From Paulownia fortunei (lineage: Eukaryota > Streptophyta > Magnoliopsida > Lamiales > Paulowniaceae): 64,000 bases of DNA. The notes below the pieces were generated by a model that saw only the letters and a program-made list of their open reading frames with translations, was not told where the DNA came from and did no database searches. Positions 47,846 through 59,716 of the stretch are shown piece after piece; positions within the stretch are counted from its first letter, which is position 1; each line of letters begins with the position of its first letter. The DNA lies in the NCBI GenBank assembly GCA_019321725.1, contig CM033122.1, positions 15,898,274 to 15,962,273 of the forward strand. The letters are read 5' to 3'. The translations under genes were made by a program, and so were the position numbers.

Positions 47846-48458
47846 ACACATAGGAGGAATCCACTAAAATAAATTAAAACTTACAACAAAGTCAATTTTA
47901 ATGTAACACTTAGTTCCCCAAACTAAGTCTTTGGTTTCTTCTCAACCTCTCGTTCTTCGAACTTCGTTGATGCTGCAATCCGGTCTTCCCACAAGTTAGA
48001 CCTAGTGTTTCAACACAGGTCCGACTATTGAGTCTTTCAACATAGGTCAGATTCCCCATGCTCTTCCCATACGGGTCTGAGCTTCAACTCATCCCACACA
48101 AGTCAAAGTTCTGAAGTTTTCCCATACAGGTCAAAGTTCACTCCAAGGACTCTTTTATGAAGGTATGATGTGTTTACTTAGTAAAAAGATTTGGACATTA
48201 AGTTGCTAAGTACTTATTTCTCATATTGCTTTTACGCCTCTTTACATATTTTACTTAGAAAGATAAAGAAGGATTTTAAAGCATTTTTTCTTTGAAGGAG
48301 CCGTGGAACCACTAACTTTTAACACTAACACCCCTTTGACTTCCAAGCTCCTATCAAATACAAAATATTAATAAAAAATTAATATTAATAAGAACAAAAC
48401 AAGAAAAAAAATAAATGAATTGATATTAAAGTATGTAAAGATATGCATGTATCAAGTT

Positions 48459-48944
48459 TTAACTTTTATGTGTGATGTATTGCGTAAAAAGAGCTTCCAC
48501 TGACCTATTGTAGAAGTATGTGCCTCTATCGATGATGATAGCTTTAGGTGTTCCAAACCTTGCAAAGATATAAGACTTTACAAAAGTTACAACCACCTTA
48601 GAATCATCAATCTTGGTGGATTTAGCTTCCAGCCATTTTGAAACATAATCAACAGCAAGTGCAATGTAAAGGTTATCAAAAGAATAAAGAAAGGGTCTTA
48701 TGCAATCAATACCCCAAACATCAAAGATCTCAACAAGTATGAGGGTTTGTGGCATTTGATTTCTAGGTTCCAAGTTACATGTCCTTTGACAACAATAACA
48801 AATCTTACAATGGAGGTATGCTTCCTTAAACAATGATGGCTTTAACGAAACCACTTTCAAATACTTTGAGGGTTGTCTTCTTAGGTTCAAAGTGTCCACC
48901 ACATGCAAGAGAATGACAAAAGATGAGAATAGAAAGAAAATCAA
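48459..48944 (-). pseudogene. Gypsy integrase fragment (Athila-like)
   Basis: Open for 161 codons. Reads AYLHCKICYCCQRTCN (zinc-finger tail), then LVEIFDVWGIDCIRPF with the first catalytic Asp, LYIALAVDYVSKWLEA, KSYIFARFGTPKAIIIDRGT with the second Asp, and FYN. It stops before the catalytic Glu. The motif wording fits Athila/Tat-type gypsy integrases. The start Met is arbitrary, as the upstream polyprotein is lost. A different family from E1-E3 (whose core has DQWGMDTLG). Confidence 0.85.
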
Positions 48945-49404
48945 TTTCGAGTACGCACATTCTTATCACTTGATCGAAGCAATGCTTTCAAAGATATGGA
49001 TCATCCCAAAAATAGCACTTAGCATCACTCTTGATCTTTCTCCTTGTGTCTTAGTCAACTCATCCGACAACCTTGTAGTTACTAAATAGTTAATAACATC
49101 GGCATATCATGGGGCTACCACCCCAATTGTTAGAAGTTGCTCATTTTGGGAAGTTTTCATACAACAAAAGTGCATCTTCTTCATGTACTAGGCGGTGGTT
49201 TACAACCAAATTTTCAGAACCTCTCTTGTCCTTAATCTCCAAGTCAAATTCTTACAAAATAAGTGTCCATTGAATGAGGCATGGCTTAATATCCTTTTTG
49301 GTGAGCAAGTACCTAAGAGTTGCATGATTAGATTAAACGGTTACTTTAGCACCAGTTAAATAAGAGCAAAACTTTTCTAAAGGAAAGATAAGTACCAAAA
49401 GCTC

Positions 49405-49650
49405 TTATTTAGTGGTGGAGTAGTTGAGTTGTGCATCTTTCAAGGTCAAAGAGGCATAATAAATGGCGTGAGGAATCCACCCCAAAACCACGCTTGCGCC
49501 CCACGCGTACTCGCTTGCATCCCACATGATCTCGAAAAGAAGATCCCAATTCAGTGATTGGATTTTAGGGCTGAATTTAGGAGGTTTTTGAACGTTGCCA
49601 TGCACTTGTCATCAAATTCAAATGCCTTATCCTTTTGAAGCAACTTTGTT
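49405..49650 (-). pseudogene. Gypsy RT-RNase H junction fragment
   Basis: Reads FEIMWDASEYAWGASVVLG then HAIYYASLTLKDAQLNYSTT, the start of the RNase H domain (usually FE-MCDASD-A-GAVL). Lies about 460 bp before the integrase fragment in the minus direction, so the remaining RNase H is decayed (48,945-49,400). Confidence 0.82.
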
Positions 49651-49750
49651 TAAGTGTAAAGACGCACCTGATTCTTGATAGCTATATGTAATCCATCAAC
49701 ATAATGTGCCACTTGTTGAATATCAATTTCTGGCAAGTTATTGCAAGCAC

Positions 49751-50153
49751 TCAGTCGCAAAAACTCATTATTGTAATCTCTAACGTAATACATCCCTTGC
49801 TGAATACTTTGGTATTGATAACACAATGCTTGTTCATACTCTCGGCAAAAATTTCTTTTCCATCAATTATTTCATTTTCGCCCAAGTCTGTATGGGCAGT
49901 TTTCTTGTAATTGATCCACCAAGCTGATGCTCCTCCATTCAGTTTATAAGCCACAAATTTGGTCTGCTTCTTCTTTGGAACACTCATATAATTGAAAAAT
50001 CCTCAATCTTAGATTTCTAATACAAATAATACTCAATATCTGGATAGCCATCAAAATTAGGAGATTAGTTTTGAGGCTAAAATCTGAAGCATCATCATCA
50101 TCTCTCCTAGCACCATAATGGAAAGCAGCGAATGATCTCATCAAATTCCTCAT
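49751..50153 (-). pseudogene. Gypsy gag fragment directly beside RNase H
   Basis: Two overlapping frames. 49,751-49,987 reads KKKQTKFVAYKLNGGASAWW, the conserved gag block (usually EE-KVKLVA-RL-G-A-AWW); 49,944-50,153 is the segment before it. Protease and most of RT, normally over 1 kb, are missing between this and 49,650, so a large internal deletion or a join of two elements must have happened. Confidence 0.7.
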
Positions 50154-50409
50154 CCTCCTTCTTACGCAACACTACAGGAGCACCACCTATGATAACTAAA
50201 TCAAAGGCACAACACCGAGTCCGACCATAAATAAAGTTCCTATTTTTTTATGGCTCCCACAAATCGATATTAATCGCTCTTATCGAAATTTAGCTAAAAC
50301 CATCTTGAATTCATCGACTGCAATACATTTGCTACCACAGCCAACACACCTCAACTTTGATTTTCACTTGACAGAGCGAAAGCCATAAATTTTTTAAATA
50401 ATTTGAAAA

Positions 50410-50780
50410 GAGCAGTAATTTCAAGAATATCAATAATCATAATAAATAATAATTGAAAATATTACAATTTATATTTAGCTTTTTGTATTCTAAATGGATC
50501 GAAACTCTTATAATTTAATCTTAAAAATGAATAGGACTTTCATAATTATTCCTTGACCACTCTACTAAATTTAATAAGTCTCTTACTCAATATTTAAAAA
50601 AATACTAAAATACATCCATAAAAATAGAAAAATGGTCAAAAGTGACTAAAATGTATAAATTTTGACCCAAAACTAATTTCTAACAACCTAGTTGTTGGAC
50701 ATGTCATAATGAGCGGAAAAAAAACTTTGTGCGTGAATATATAGTGCTGCAACTCATAATTTCTCTCTAATTAAAAGTGA
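50410..50780. repeat. Direct repeat A, right copy (possible decayed LTR)
   Basis: Counterpart of 44,981-45,350. In the minus-strand reading of the gypsy fragments this would be the 5' LTR, just upstream of gag, which is the right place. A primer site was not recognised between 50,160 and 50,410. Confidence 0.5.
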
Positions 50781-52212
50781 GTTTTTTTACATCCTAATTA
50801 TTATGAAAATCACCATTTTCTTTTATCATGTTTCAAAACTAAAGTGCCATCCTAGCCACTCACCTACCCCAACCCCAACCAAACAACCCCACTACCCAGA
50901 TCACATAACCACACTACTTATTTGCCCACCCATCCAACCCAGGCCACAAAGCCACCACCCAACCCCCAAATCAAAGCACCATAGCGCCAACCCTTCCCCA
51001 ACTCAAACCAACACTTTTCACCCCAACTCTACTCTCCACCAGTGCCTCTTCATTGTACAAATCCAAATCTAAAACTCTTGTTCACCAATATCAGTTTCTT
51101 TTTATTGATTATTCATTAGAACTTAAGAAAAAAATGCCATGTAGACGGTCAACGGGGTGTGGTTGTAGGGGTGGAGAAGGGAATATTTTTTTTTTCTTTC
51201 AAAACTTGTATAAAATATAGACTACTTATGATTTTTTAATGAGATATATATAAATCGACAAATTTCACGTATGATTCACAATAAATAAGAATTGAAATAA
51301 GATCGAACAATAAGTAGGTTTTAGGTTAGAAAGAAGAACAACAAAAATGATGTCTCATAAAATAAGGATATGACGGGCAATTCAAAATAAAAAATTAACA
51401 AAGTTAATGATTTTTAACAGCAGAGAAACAGGTGCATAATTTTGAATAACGTGAGAGTTTTTTAGCTATTTTTTTTGACAAATGGATTTTTTTTTTTTAA
51501 TGTTTTCAGCAAAATATAAGAGAAATTAAGTTAATTTAGCCTTAATTTCATCAATAAAGTAATAAATATATATTGTAAGATTTCAAACATTTTATAGTAA
51601 ATTATAAAGAATTTATAAGTTCAATCGAACACTCTGTAAATGATTTTTTTTTAAATAAATTACTAGAAATTCAATAGTACATTATAAACGTTGATTTTTG
51701 TTACTTGATTAAAGCTTGTGGAAATAAGAGTTTTCCTGGCTACAAGAAGAGCAATTACTGAGCACCGTTGGTTATTGTTTTGTATTCATCTAATTTTGAG
51801 CAGCACAAATCACTAATGACCACTTCTTATGGGATCGACCATCTTCAACTGGCAACCACATTCTTCCCAAGACACAAAAAATGTAGACAAGGAATTGATT
51901 GAACACTAATTTGCAATTAAAACAAAATGCCAAATGCTAGAATTGAAATGTGGAATCCATAAAATCTAGCCTTGTGAGAACGTGTATCTTTATTATTATT
52001 TTTTTCTGTGCAATTTCTGGAGATTTGGCTGAAATTGTTTTTTAAATAGAATACTTACTAATTTCTACTCAATTTTTAGAAGCAAACAATTCTATTTTCA
52101 ATTATCGATGTTCCGATTTTGATAAATTATTGTCTAACATATTATCACATACAGGGATGGCGCAGGGAACTGGTAGGAGCAACAGCCACCCTCACCTTCA
52201 TATAATCTTAAA
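50781..52212. other. C-rich low-complexity stretch, then AT-rich intergenic
   Basis: 50,850-51,060 is CCAACCC/CACC-rich, giving a spurious 89-codon Pro/Thr ORF. 51,080-52,212 has no gene or clear repeat. Confidence 0.45.
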
Positions 52213-52590
52213 TTAAAGATGACGATGGAACGGTTTAAATCAGAACCTATCCCAAACTCACTCTATATGAGGTAGGTATAAATTTGGATCGAGTTTTGAG
52301 TTTTTTATTTTCAAACCCCACCCAACCAAAACAGGTCTATTTATTTTTATTTTTGAAAAAAATATTATATATATCTATATGATTTTTTTTTAGAAAATTT
52401 TAATAATATTAATATTAAAAATATATATTTTGTAATATTTTTAAATTATAAAATGGGTTTAATAGATTTAATGAGTCTACCCACTTAATTTGGATTTAGG
52501 TCTAGGGTGAATCTGAATTCTTAAAAATATTAGTGGATTAGGTCTCGGATCCAGGCAAATCGGCCTAAACCCGACCCATTTTCATCCCTA
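52213..52590. repeat. Dispersed AT-rich repeat, copy 3
   Basis: Left TTAAAGATGACGATGGAACGG, right CCCATTTTCATCCCTA; the right end reversed (TAGGGATGAAAATGGG) matches the left in sense. Interior A/T-only for about 130 bp. Same family as 17,229 and 42,114. Confidence 0.6.
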
Positions 52591-53250
52591 TTTAAATTTT
52601 ATTATGTATGCTCTTAAATTTATAATAAATTTTATATATGTATTTATTAAATTTTAAAATTTTATTCTCCTAATAAATAATTAATTTGCCTTTAACATGA
52701 TTAAAAATATCTCCTAAACCTAAAAAATCTAACTCTGACGCTAATCACATATTTAAAAACACATGACCTAAATAGAGTTTTCTTTTTTTCAAATATCTAG
52801 CTATCAATTCAACCAGCCACCATACAGTTCAAGTAATCATTCTTTTCAAGTTCACTAAGAGGGTGTGGTTAAATTTATTTAAAATATTTTATAAGTTCTT
52901 GTATAAAATGTTAGATCTTCTTACAAAAATATATAATAAAATATTTAAATAAAATAAAATTATACAATTTATAAGATATTAATAATGACAGTTTTATAAT
53001 CTATACGAATTGAATAAAAAAAATTTAAGATTAAATTGGAGATCTGTAAAGAGATCATACTTGACATTTTGTTCTGGAGTTTATAAACCCCTATACTCAA
53101 ATTTTTGCTATATATTAACACCAACTAATTCAAATACATTCCTATTCACATACAAAATTCAAAATTATCTTATTCACAAATCTAAAAAACAAGTAGTATA
53201 AAAATTGAAAATAAATAAACACTTGAACTCTTCTTTTTAACACTTTGGAG
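52591..53250. other. AT-rich intergenic upstream of GBSSI
   Basis: No gene or clear repeat seen. Short A/T-rich ORF at 53,010-53,201 rejected. Confidence 0.5.
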
Positions 53251-53259
53251 TTTGGCATT

Positions 53260-53600
53260 TTATATTACTTGGGCCCAGCAAGGCCCAACTACAAACTCCA
53301 GCCGTGAATTGAAATTCAAACATCAAACTACTCTGACGTCGTTTTCCTCAGTGTAAAAAAATCTACAATTTCCTCACATCAATAACCTCAAATTTCTTGC
53401 ATATTCCCAGGATACCCCTTCTCAGCGGACCCACATTCGACACCCCGCATGTGATTCATTTGCAGGGAAACAGTTCTTGAAGCGCGTAGGCAAGTGGGGG
53501 CGACCTCCCCCACTCTCCTCGCGCCACGTGTCGGATGTACGGGTCCACCCTTGAACTCACTAGTACAAATTGGTGGCAGAAGTTAATCATTCATCAGCCT
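53260..53600 (+). promoter_or_regulatory. GBSSI promoter region
   Basis: Composition turns GC-richer than the flanks. It has TTGGGCCCAGCAAGGCCCAA near 53,269-53,288 (site II/TCP-type GGCCCA elements) and a perfect G-box CACGTG at 53,525-53,530 (GCCACGTGTC). No standard TATA box stands out. G-boxes bind bZIP/bHLH factors and often mediate light, sugar or clock input; that this applies here is inference. Confidence 0.55.
53525..53530 (+). promoter_or_regulatory. G-box CACGTG
   Basis: Palindromic CACGTG within GCGCCACGTGTCGG, about 130-175 bp before the candidate leader-intron donors. Confidence 0.6.
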
Positions 53601-54163
53601 TCACCGCCATTAACGCCCGCACAAAGCTCAGCTCCCTTCTGGGTTTTGCTGTGAACTGGTAAACAGCCATTTTCCGAGTTTTACTCGCCTCCAAATCTTG
53701 CGTAAGATAATCTTTTGTTTAATTTTTTTTTTCCAAATTTGTTTATGATGATGGACTACGATATTGGTTTTTATGGAAATGGTTGAACTGCATGCTTTGT
53801 AATTTATTCATGTACGTTGATAACTGCACAGGATACAAGGTTTCTTCTTTTGAGATTTGTGTAGTTGTTCTTACAGTGATATAATTCTTTTCACCTTTCT
53901 TGGATCCGAACTGGAAATAGGGACTGTTATTGTCAAACATTAATTAGAAATTGAATTTTAGTATAATATATAGAATTACTCTGTTTGTCACTTGCCTTAG
54001 CGAAAACGTTTAGAACTCCAAGATTACTAAGTTTAGTGAGTTAAATTTTTTAGAATTTGAGTGCTTGAGCTTAATTGAAAGGGTGTCTTTTTGAATTTTT
54101 GTTGCATTTGCAGTTTTACTAATTGTTATGCCCTTTTTTTATTATTCAGAGTGAGGTTCAGCT
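53590..54163 (+). other. GBSSI 5' UTR with leader intron
   Basis: A non-coding first exon probably ends at one of two donors: CTG|GTAAAC (after 53,658) or TTGC|GTAAGA (after 53,701). The acceptor TTATTCAG|AG ends at 54,149, leaving 14 nt before the ATG. Leader introns are typical of dicot GBSSI genes. The transcription start is not visible; 53,590 is a guess. Confidence 0.6.
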
Positions 54164-57100
54164 ATGGCAACTGTAAGAGCTTCACACTTTGTCTCGCAAA
54201 TACATGGAGGAGCAACTTCGGTGGATTCTAAGACAAATTTGGCCCAGATTGGCCCGAGGAGCCAACCTGTAACTCACAATGGGTTGAAATCAGTAAACAA
54301 GGTGGATATGCTTCAAATGAAAAAAAATGTGAAAGTGACTGCAAAAACATCCAGGAGCATGGTAAAAGAAACTGAGGATGACAGGGCATCAGGAAAGATT
54401 ATTTGTGGAACTGGGATGAACTTGGTTTTCGTGGCAGCTGAGGTTGGTCCATGGAGCAAAACTGGTGGGCTCGGTGATGTTCTTGGAGGATTGCCTCCAG
54501 CTATGGCGGTAAATGTCGATCTCCCTACTTGCTTTTACTTGTGTAAATGGACTACAATTCATAGTTTTGATTCTGGAAGAATTTGGGCTCATAATAATCT
54601 GTACGAGGAGCTATTGAGTTATGTCTTACTAATCTTATGCATCCATTTATTGTCTAGGCAAACGGGCACAGAGTGATGACTGTGGCTCCACGTTATGATC
54701 AGTATAGAGACGCATGGGACACTAGCGTGCTTGTTGAGGTAACTCTTTATTTACAAGTTGCGTTTTTATTTAATTGCTTCTCCCTGAAGATTCAATTAAC
54801 ATAATGACGATCTTACTACAGATAAAAGTTGGAGATAGAATTGAGACTGTCAGATTTTTCCACTGCTATAAGCGTGGAGTGGACCGCGTTTTTGTTGATC
54901 ATCCAATGTTCCTGGAGAAGGTCAGTATGCAATGCAGTAATTAGTTGCTTAGAGTCACAGCCAAACCTACTTTATGATTAGTTTGACCAGATCTTATATT
55001 TGTAATTTTGTACTTCTAAAGGTCTGGGGGAAAACTAAATCAAAGATTTATGGTCCTAATGCTGGAACAGATTACAAGGATAACCAACTGCGATTCAGCT
55101 TATTGTGCCAGGTGAGCTTTTTCTGCAACTTTTTAATGCTCTGCACAACTTTGAATCATGTCATATTGTGAAAAACAAAGTTGAGGCATTCAAACTCGAG
55201 AATTTTCCGTCAGGGGCACCTGCTTTTTCCTTTTTGGTGGTGAACTTGTATTCCATGGGCTATGTTTCATTTTTGTACATATAAGGGAAGAGGAAATGAT
55301 AAATGTTGTATGAATCACCGATATCTGCAAAGTGATTTATGAAGCTATTACTATTATGATTTCCTGTTTCTTCGAAGTGTTATCTGTTAGTATTCTGCTT
55401 AAGCAATAGTTCACCACAACTTTATTCCTTCATGCTTCATGGTATTTCCTCTATTTTCTTACCCATGCTTTTGCTCATTTGGACGGGCATTCATGACTCT
55501 AGCATGTTCTCTTGCTGTTACTTTTCAGGCTGCTTTGGAGGCTCCTAGGGTTTTGAACCTAACCAGCAGCAAATACTTCTCAGGACCATATGGTATCTGT
55601 GGAATTTGATTTAAAATAAACCTCTACTTGCAGATTAAAATGAGAATTGTGCCTGATCATCCATATTCTTTTAGGTGAGGATGTTGTCTTCATCGCTAAT
55701 GATTGGCACACTGCTTTGCTTCCATGTTACCTGAAGACTATGTACCAATCCAGAGGAATCTACATGCATGCCAAGGTAAGAAGAGAACCAATCATTTGTG
55801 CTCGTGCATATTGCTGAAAACTATGCTGGTATTAAGGCGGCATTTTGAATTCTGGTGTTTGGCTTAATAATTACCAGGTCGCCTTCTGCCTCCACAACAT
55901 TGCCTATCAGGGAAGATTTGCGTTCTCAGACTTCTCTCTTCTCAATCTACCCGATCAATACAAAAGCTCTTTTGATTTCATCGATGGGTATGAACAATAC
56001 TCCACATAGTTCTTAAGTGGTGAAGCATAGTTTTACCTGCTGATCAAATTTCTCAATGTGTATGGATGTCCATGACTATTGCAGTTATGAGAAGCCAGTG
56101 GAGGGAAGGAAAATTAACTGGATGAAGGCTGGAATTTTAGAATCAGATAGAGTTCTGACTGTGAGCCCTTACTACGCCCAGGAACTTGTTTCTGGGGTTG
56201 AGAAAGGAGTTGAATTGGATAGCATCATCCGTAAGACTTGCATAACTGGCATCGTAAATGGCATGGATACTCAAGAGTGGAACCCAGCAACTGATAAGTA
56301 CATTGATTGTAACTACGACGTCACCACTGTAAGATCCATGTACTTTCTTCTTCTAATTACCACTAATGACGATTGACAAACACCACCACTAACAATATTA
56401 AGGGAGAGATTATGCTTATTGCTTTTAATATGAATTAATTAGTCTACTATATGTGTGTGTAGAAGGTGTTTCTTATTGAATTTATCATTTCAGGTTATGG
56501 ATGCAAAGCCTTTGTTGAAGGAAGCCCTTCAAGCGGCAGTCGGGTTGCCTGTGGATAGGAACATTCCTGTCATTGGATTTATTGGCAGACTCGAAGAACA
56601 GAAAGGCTCAGATATTCTTGTCGCTGCGATTTCAAAGTTTATTGGGATGAATGTTCAGATAATCATCCTCGTAAGTAGTAAATGAATCTGTATTCTTCAT
56701 CATTATGGATGCCTTGACAAAGTCAGAGATTGTATTGCAATGATTTTCCTCTGTCGTATCTATCAGGGAACTGGTAAGAAGAGGTTTGAGCAGCAGATTG
56801 AACAGCTTGAGGTGTTGTATCCTGATAAAGCTAGAGGAGTGGCTAAATTCAACGTACCCTTGGCCCATATGATAACTGCTGGTGCTGATTTTATGTTGAT
56901 TCCAAGTAGATTTGAACCTTGTGGTCTCATCCAATTACATGCCATGCGATATGGAACAGTAAGAGCCTTTTTTATTTTATTGTGTAGCAGAAAATAAACA
57001 GTTGGGCTGCTATTTTTCGCTTTGAATCTGTTCTTAATATGAAACTGCTTGGATCAGATACCCATTTGTGCTTCAACTGGTGGTCTCGTTGACACTGTGG

Positions 57101-57615
57101 AAGAAGGATATACTGGGTTCCATATGGGAGATTTCAACGTTGAGGTATGTGATTATCGAGATTGTATTCTGGATTTGTTCATTTGATACCTTTTGCAATT
57201 TCTTTCAAGATGCCAATTGTTGCTCTATTGTTGTGTGCAGTGCGCCACTATTGACCCAGCCGACGTGCTAAAGATAGCCACAGCTGTCAGCAGAGCTCTT
57301 GCAGTCTATGGTACCCTTGCCTTCAAGGAAATGATGAAAAATTGCATGTCACAGGATCTCTCCTGGAAGGTAGTCATTGACCAAATACTAGCTTTTGAAT
57401 TTTTTGCTTCGTTTTAAGTTTTAGATATGCAGAGAACAGAAAAAGAAAAGTTGAAAGGTCATGTTTCTCCAACTTATGGTACTCATCACTTTTTATAGGG
57501 ACCTGCAAAGAACTGGGAACTGGTGCTGCTAAGCTTGAGTGCTGTCGGGAGTGAACCTGGTGTTGAAGGCGAGGAAATTGCTCCACTCGCCAAGGAAAAT
57601 GTCGCCACTCCTTGA
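54164..57615 (+). CDS. GBSSI: Granule-bound starch synthase I (waxy), complete, 13 coding exons
   Basis: Makes amylose inside starch granules in plastids by adding glucose from ADP-glucose (GT5 family). Exons: 54164-54508, 54658-54738, 54822-54920, 55022-55111, 55529-55592, 55675-55775, 55878-55987, 56085-56328, 56494-56670, 56767-56958, 57058-57144, 57241-57369, 57499-57615. All introns are GT-AG and the sum is 1836 bp, 611 residues plus stop, close to the usual 600-615. Residues 1 to about 79 are a Ser/Lys-rich plastid transit peptide; the mature part starts near [30 protein letters not shown] (from residue 99) binds ADP-glucose; RFEPCGL (Glu487) and STGGL (507-511) are the C-terminal GT motifs. 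No stop, frameshift or odd splice site. The start has ATGGC context and directly follows the leader acceptor. Expression is not shown by sequence. Confidence 0.97.
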
Positions 57616-57965
57616 AGGCCGCTATACTCTATGCGCCTCCAAGATTGGTTCGACAAAGTGAACTGACGTATGAAGTGAACTACTTGTAATCTTAACAAGA
57701 CACCTGCTCTAGAATCAGTGGGCTTCTGATTTGCTTTTGTGTCTAATTGTTATGAGAGATTAAGAGAGTATCAGGTGGTGAAAACAGATAAATGTTATAG
57801 TATGGGGTGCTCTTGAATATGAGCCGGCGGTGTGCGTCTAGACTATGGTTGAGTAGTAACTAACAGATGATAAGCTTTGTTTGAGGGACATGACATTGCG
57901 TGTTTAAGCACCATGTGAAGTAACTAAATAAAATCCTTAGCAGATGTGTTGTTTGGAACTTGTAC
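57616..57965 (+). other. GBSSI 3' UTR with poly(A) signal
   Basis: AATAAA at 57,927-57,932 (ACTAAATAAAATCC) is about 310 bp after the stop; a second AATAAA near 58,017 is possible. The true cleavage site is unknown. Confidence 0.5.
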
Positions 57966-59210
57966 ATGATTGGGACATATTGATTATTATTTTTTATTGT
58001 ATTTGGTTGTAAGAAATAATAAATGGGTCAATGGGTCATTAAGGGCTGATTCGACCTGACTCAAATAGTTCAAAATTTGTATTTTGGTGGGATTGAATTT
58101 TTTTAACAAAAATGCTATTATAAAATTTTTGAGAAGAAATTAAAGGTATAATTTGGAGTAAAGTTGTGATTTAAAATTGAAGAACACATTTGAGAAAGTA
58201 TTTGAATTACGAATTAAAATTCTTTTGTTGTAATTGGGTTTAAACGAAAGTGAGTTAGAAAAAAACAAAACAAAAATATAACATAGGTGATTCAATAAAA
58301 TGAGAAGGTTTGAATTTTGGTAAAAAAATTTAACTTACCTCGTGTAGATTACATTTAAATTTTTGTTATGGTGTTGGTGGAGATTTGGTGTTCTATTTTT
58401 TTTTTTTTTTGTTCATATCAAAATTTTCGAAAGATTTCGGTTCTGGACTAATTTTGAGTGAGACCAGCTTTCCTCCTGATTCAACTTTCAGGTAAATTCA
58501 GTGGACGAACAACTCATATTCGAATTGGACGTTCATATCGATTATTTTGTCCATTTGGACCCACCTTAAGTGTAAAAGGGATCCCGAAGGGGCTAGTACC
58601 AAATGCGTTTTTCCTCGGTGCTGGTTTCATGTAAAGTTGTGTTAAGTCCCGTTTGTGCAAATTTAAGTTAAAAATTGGCAATCTTGTCTGTAGATGCATT
58701 TATCTAAAAGTGATTTCTTGATATGCATTTGGGTCCATTATAAAATAAAGATGGTGAAGAAAGTAACATTCTGCAACTAGGAATTGAGAGAGATTTTCAA
58801 TGGAATTTTATGGCTAATGCAACATGAAAAAACAAAAGTCATCCTTTAACAACTATAAAGATGGCATAAATGCCACTACTTTAGGAAAGCATATTTGAAA
58901 AACCTGGCATGATTAATTAACTTTTCATCTGATGTTAAAAAGAAACATTAAAAAAAGAGCCGTTGAAGAGGATATTTGAATGAGAAGCAATCAAAATAAA
59001 AAGGATAAGATTTAGCTACATATGGAAGAAAAGTAATACAAAATCTAAAAGGATAGGCTCTTTGAAATTTGTTGTTTCCCTTTTCCTTGGCCAAATTTCC
59101 ATAAATGCAGGTGGATTATAACCTCTTAAGAGCTCAGGGTATGGTTTTCATGGTGGTGGTTCTTTCTACTGGAAATTCTAGAATAGCAAAATAATATATA
59201 TACATGTACA
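57966..59210. other. Intergenic downstream of GBSSI, unidentified GC-richer island
   Basis: Mostly AT-rich. 58,440-58,720 is compositionally distinct and complex (GGACCCACC, GGGATCCCGAAGGGG, GTGCTGGTTTCATG) with a 61-codon minus ORF of no known family; it may be a repeat or old gene fragment. Confidence 0.4.
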
Positions 59211-59257
<47 letters not shown>

Positions 59258-59258
59258 T
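59211..59258. repeat. (CA)n(TA)n microsatellite
   Basis: About 15 CA units running into TA units. Confidence 0.95.
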
Positions 59259-59515
59259 AGCAAACAATTAGAGTTTCCATGATAATATTGAGAGTGTTTG
59301 GAAATACTAAAACTAAGTGCTTTTGTACTTTTTGGCATAATTTGACTGTTTGGTTTTCTAGCCTGTGCTTTTAATTCTCTAAACTAAAAACAACTTGAAT
59401 CTCGGGGCCTTTCTCAACTTATAGCATTTTGTAAATAACTTCAAATCATTTTAGACAATTTTATCCTCCATAAGATTTTGATAAACCAAATGTTAACCCT
59501 CAATTTCTCAAATGA

Positions 59516-59681
59516 AAGTATATATATGTATATATATATATATACTCATATATAAATATATGTATACATATATATGTATATATATGCACATACATGTATA
59601 AGTGTGTGTATATATATATACTCGTACATAAATATATGTATATATATGAGTGTAAATATGCACATACAATGTATAAGTCTG

Positions 59682-59716
<35 letters not shown>

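Larger units (their letters stand above)
45836..48200. repeat. Older repeat interrupted by a solo LTR
   Basis: Removing 46,073-47,850 joins ...CCACTCAACTCCCAACACA to TAGGAGGAATCCACTAAAA..., giving the phrase (flow of TAATCCTTCTATATCCACTC, then GGAGGAATCCACTA) common to a widespread but unnamed plant repeat. The right part (about 47,980-48,160) carries five or six diverged copies of a CCCACACAGGTC-like motif every 25-40 bp. Its own ends are not defined. Confidence 0.55.

Noticed and set aside
50803..51072. 89-codon Pro/Thr-rich ORF
   Set aside because: Generated by CCAACCC-type low-complexity DNA.
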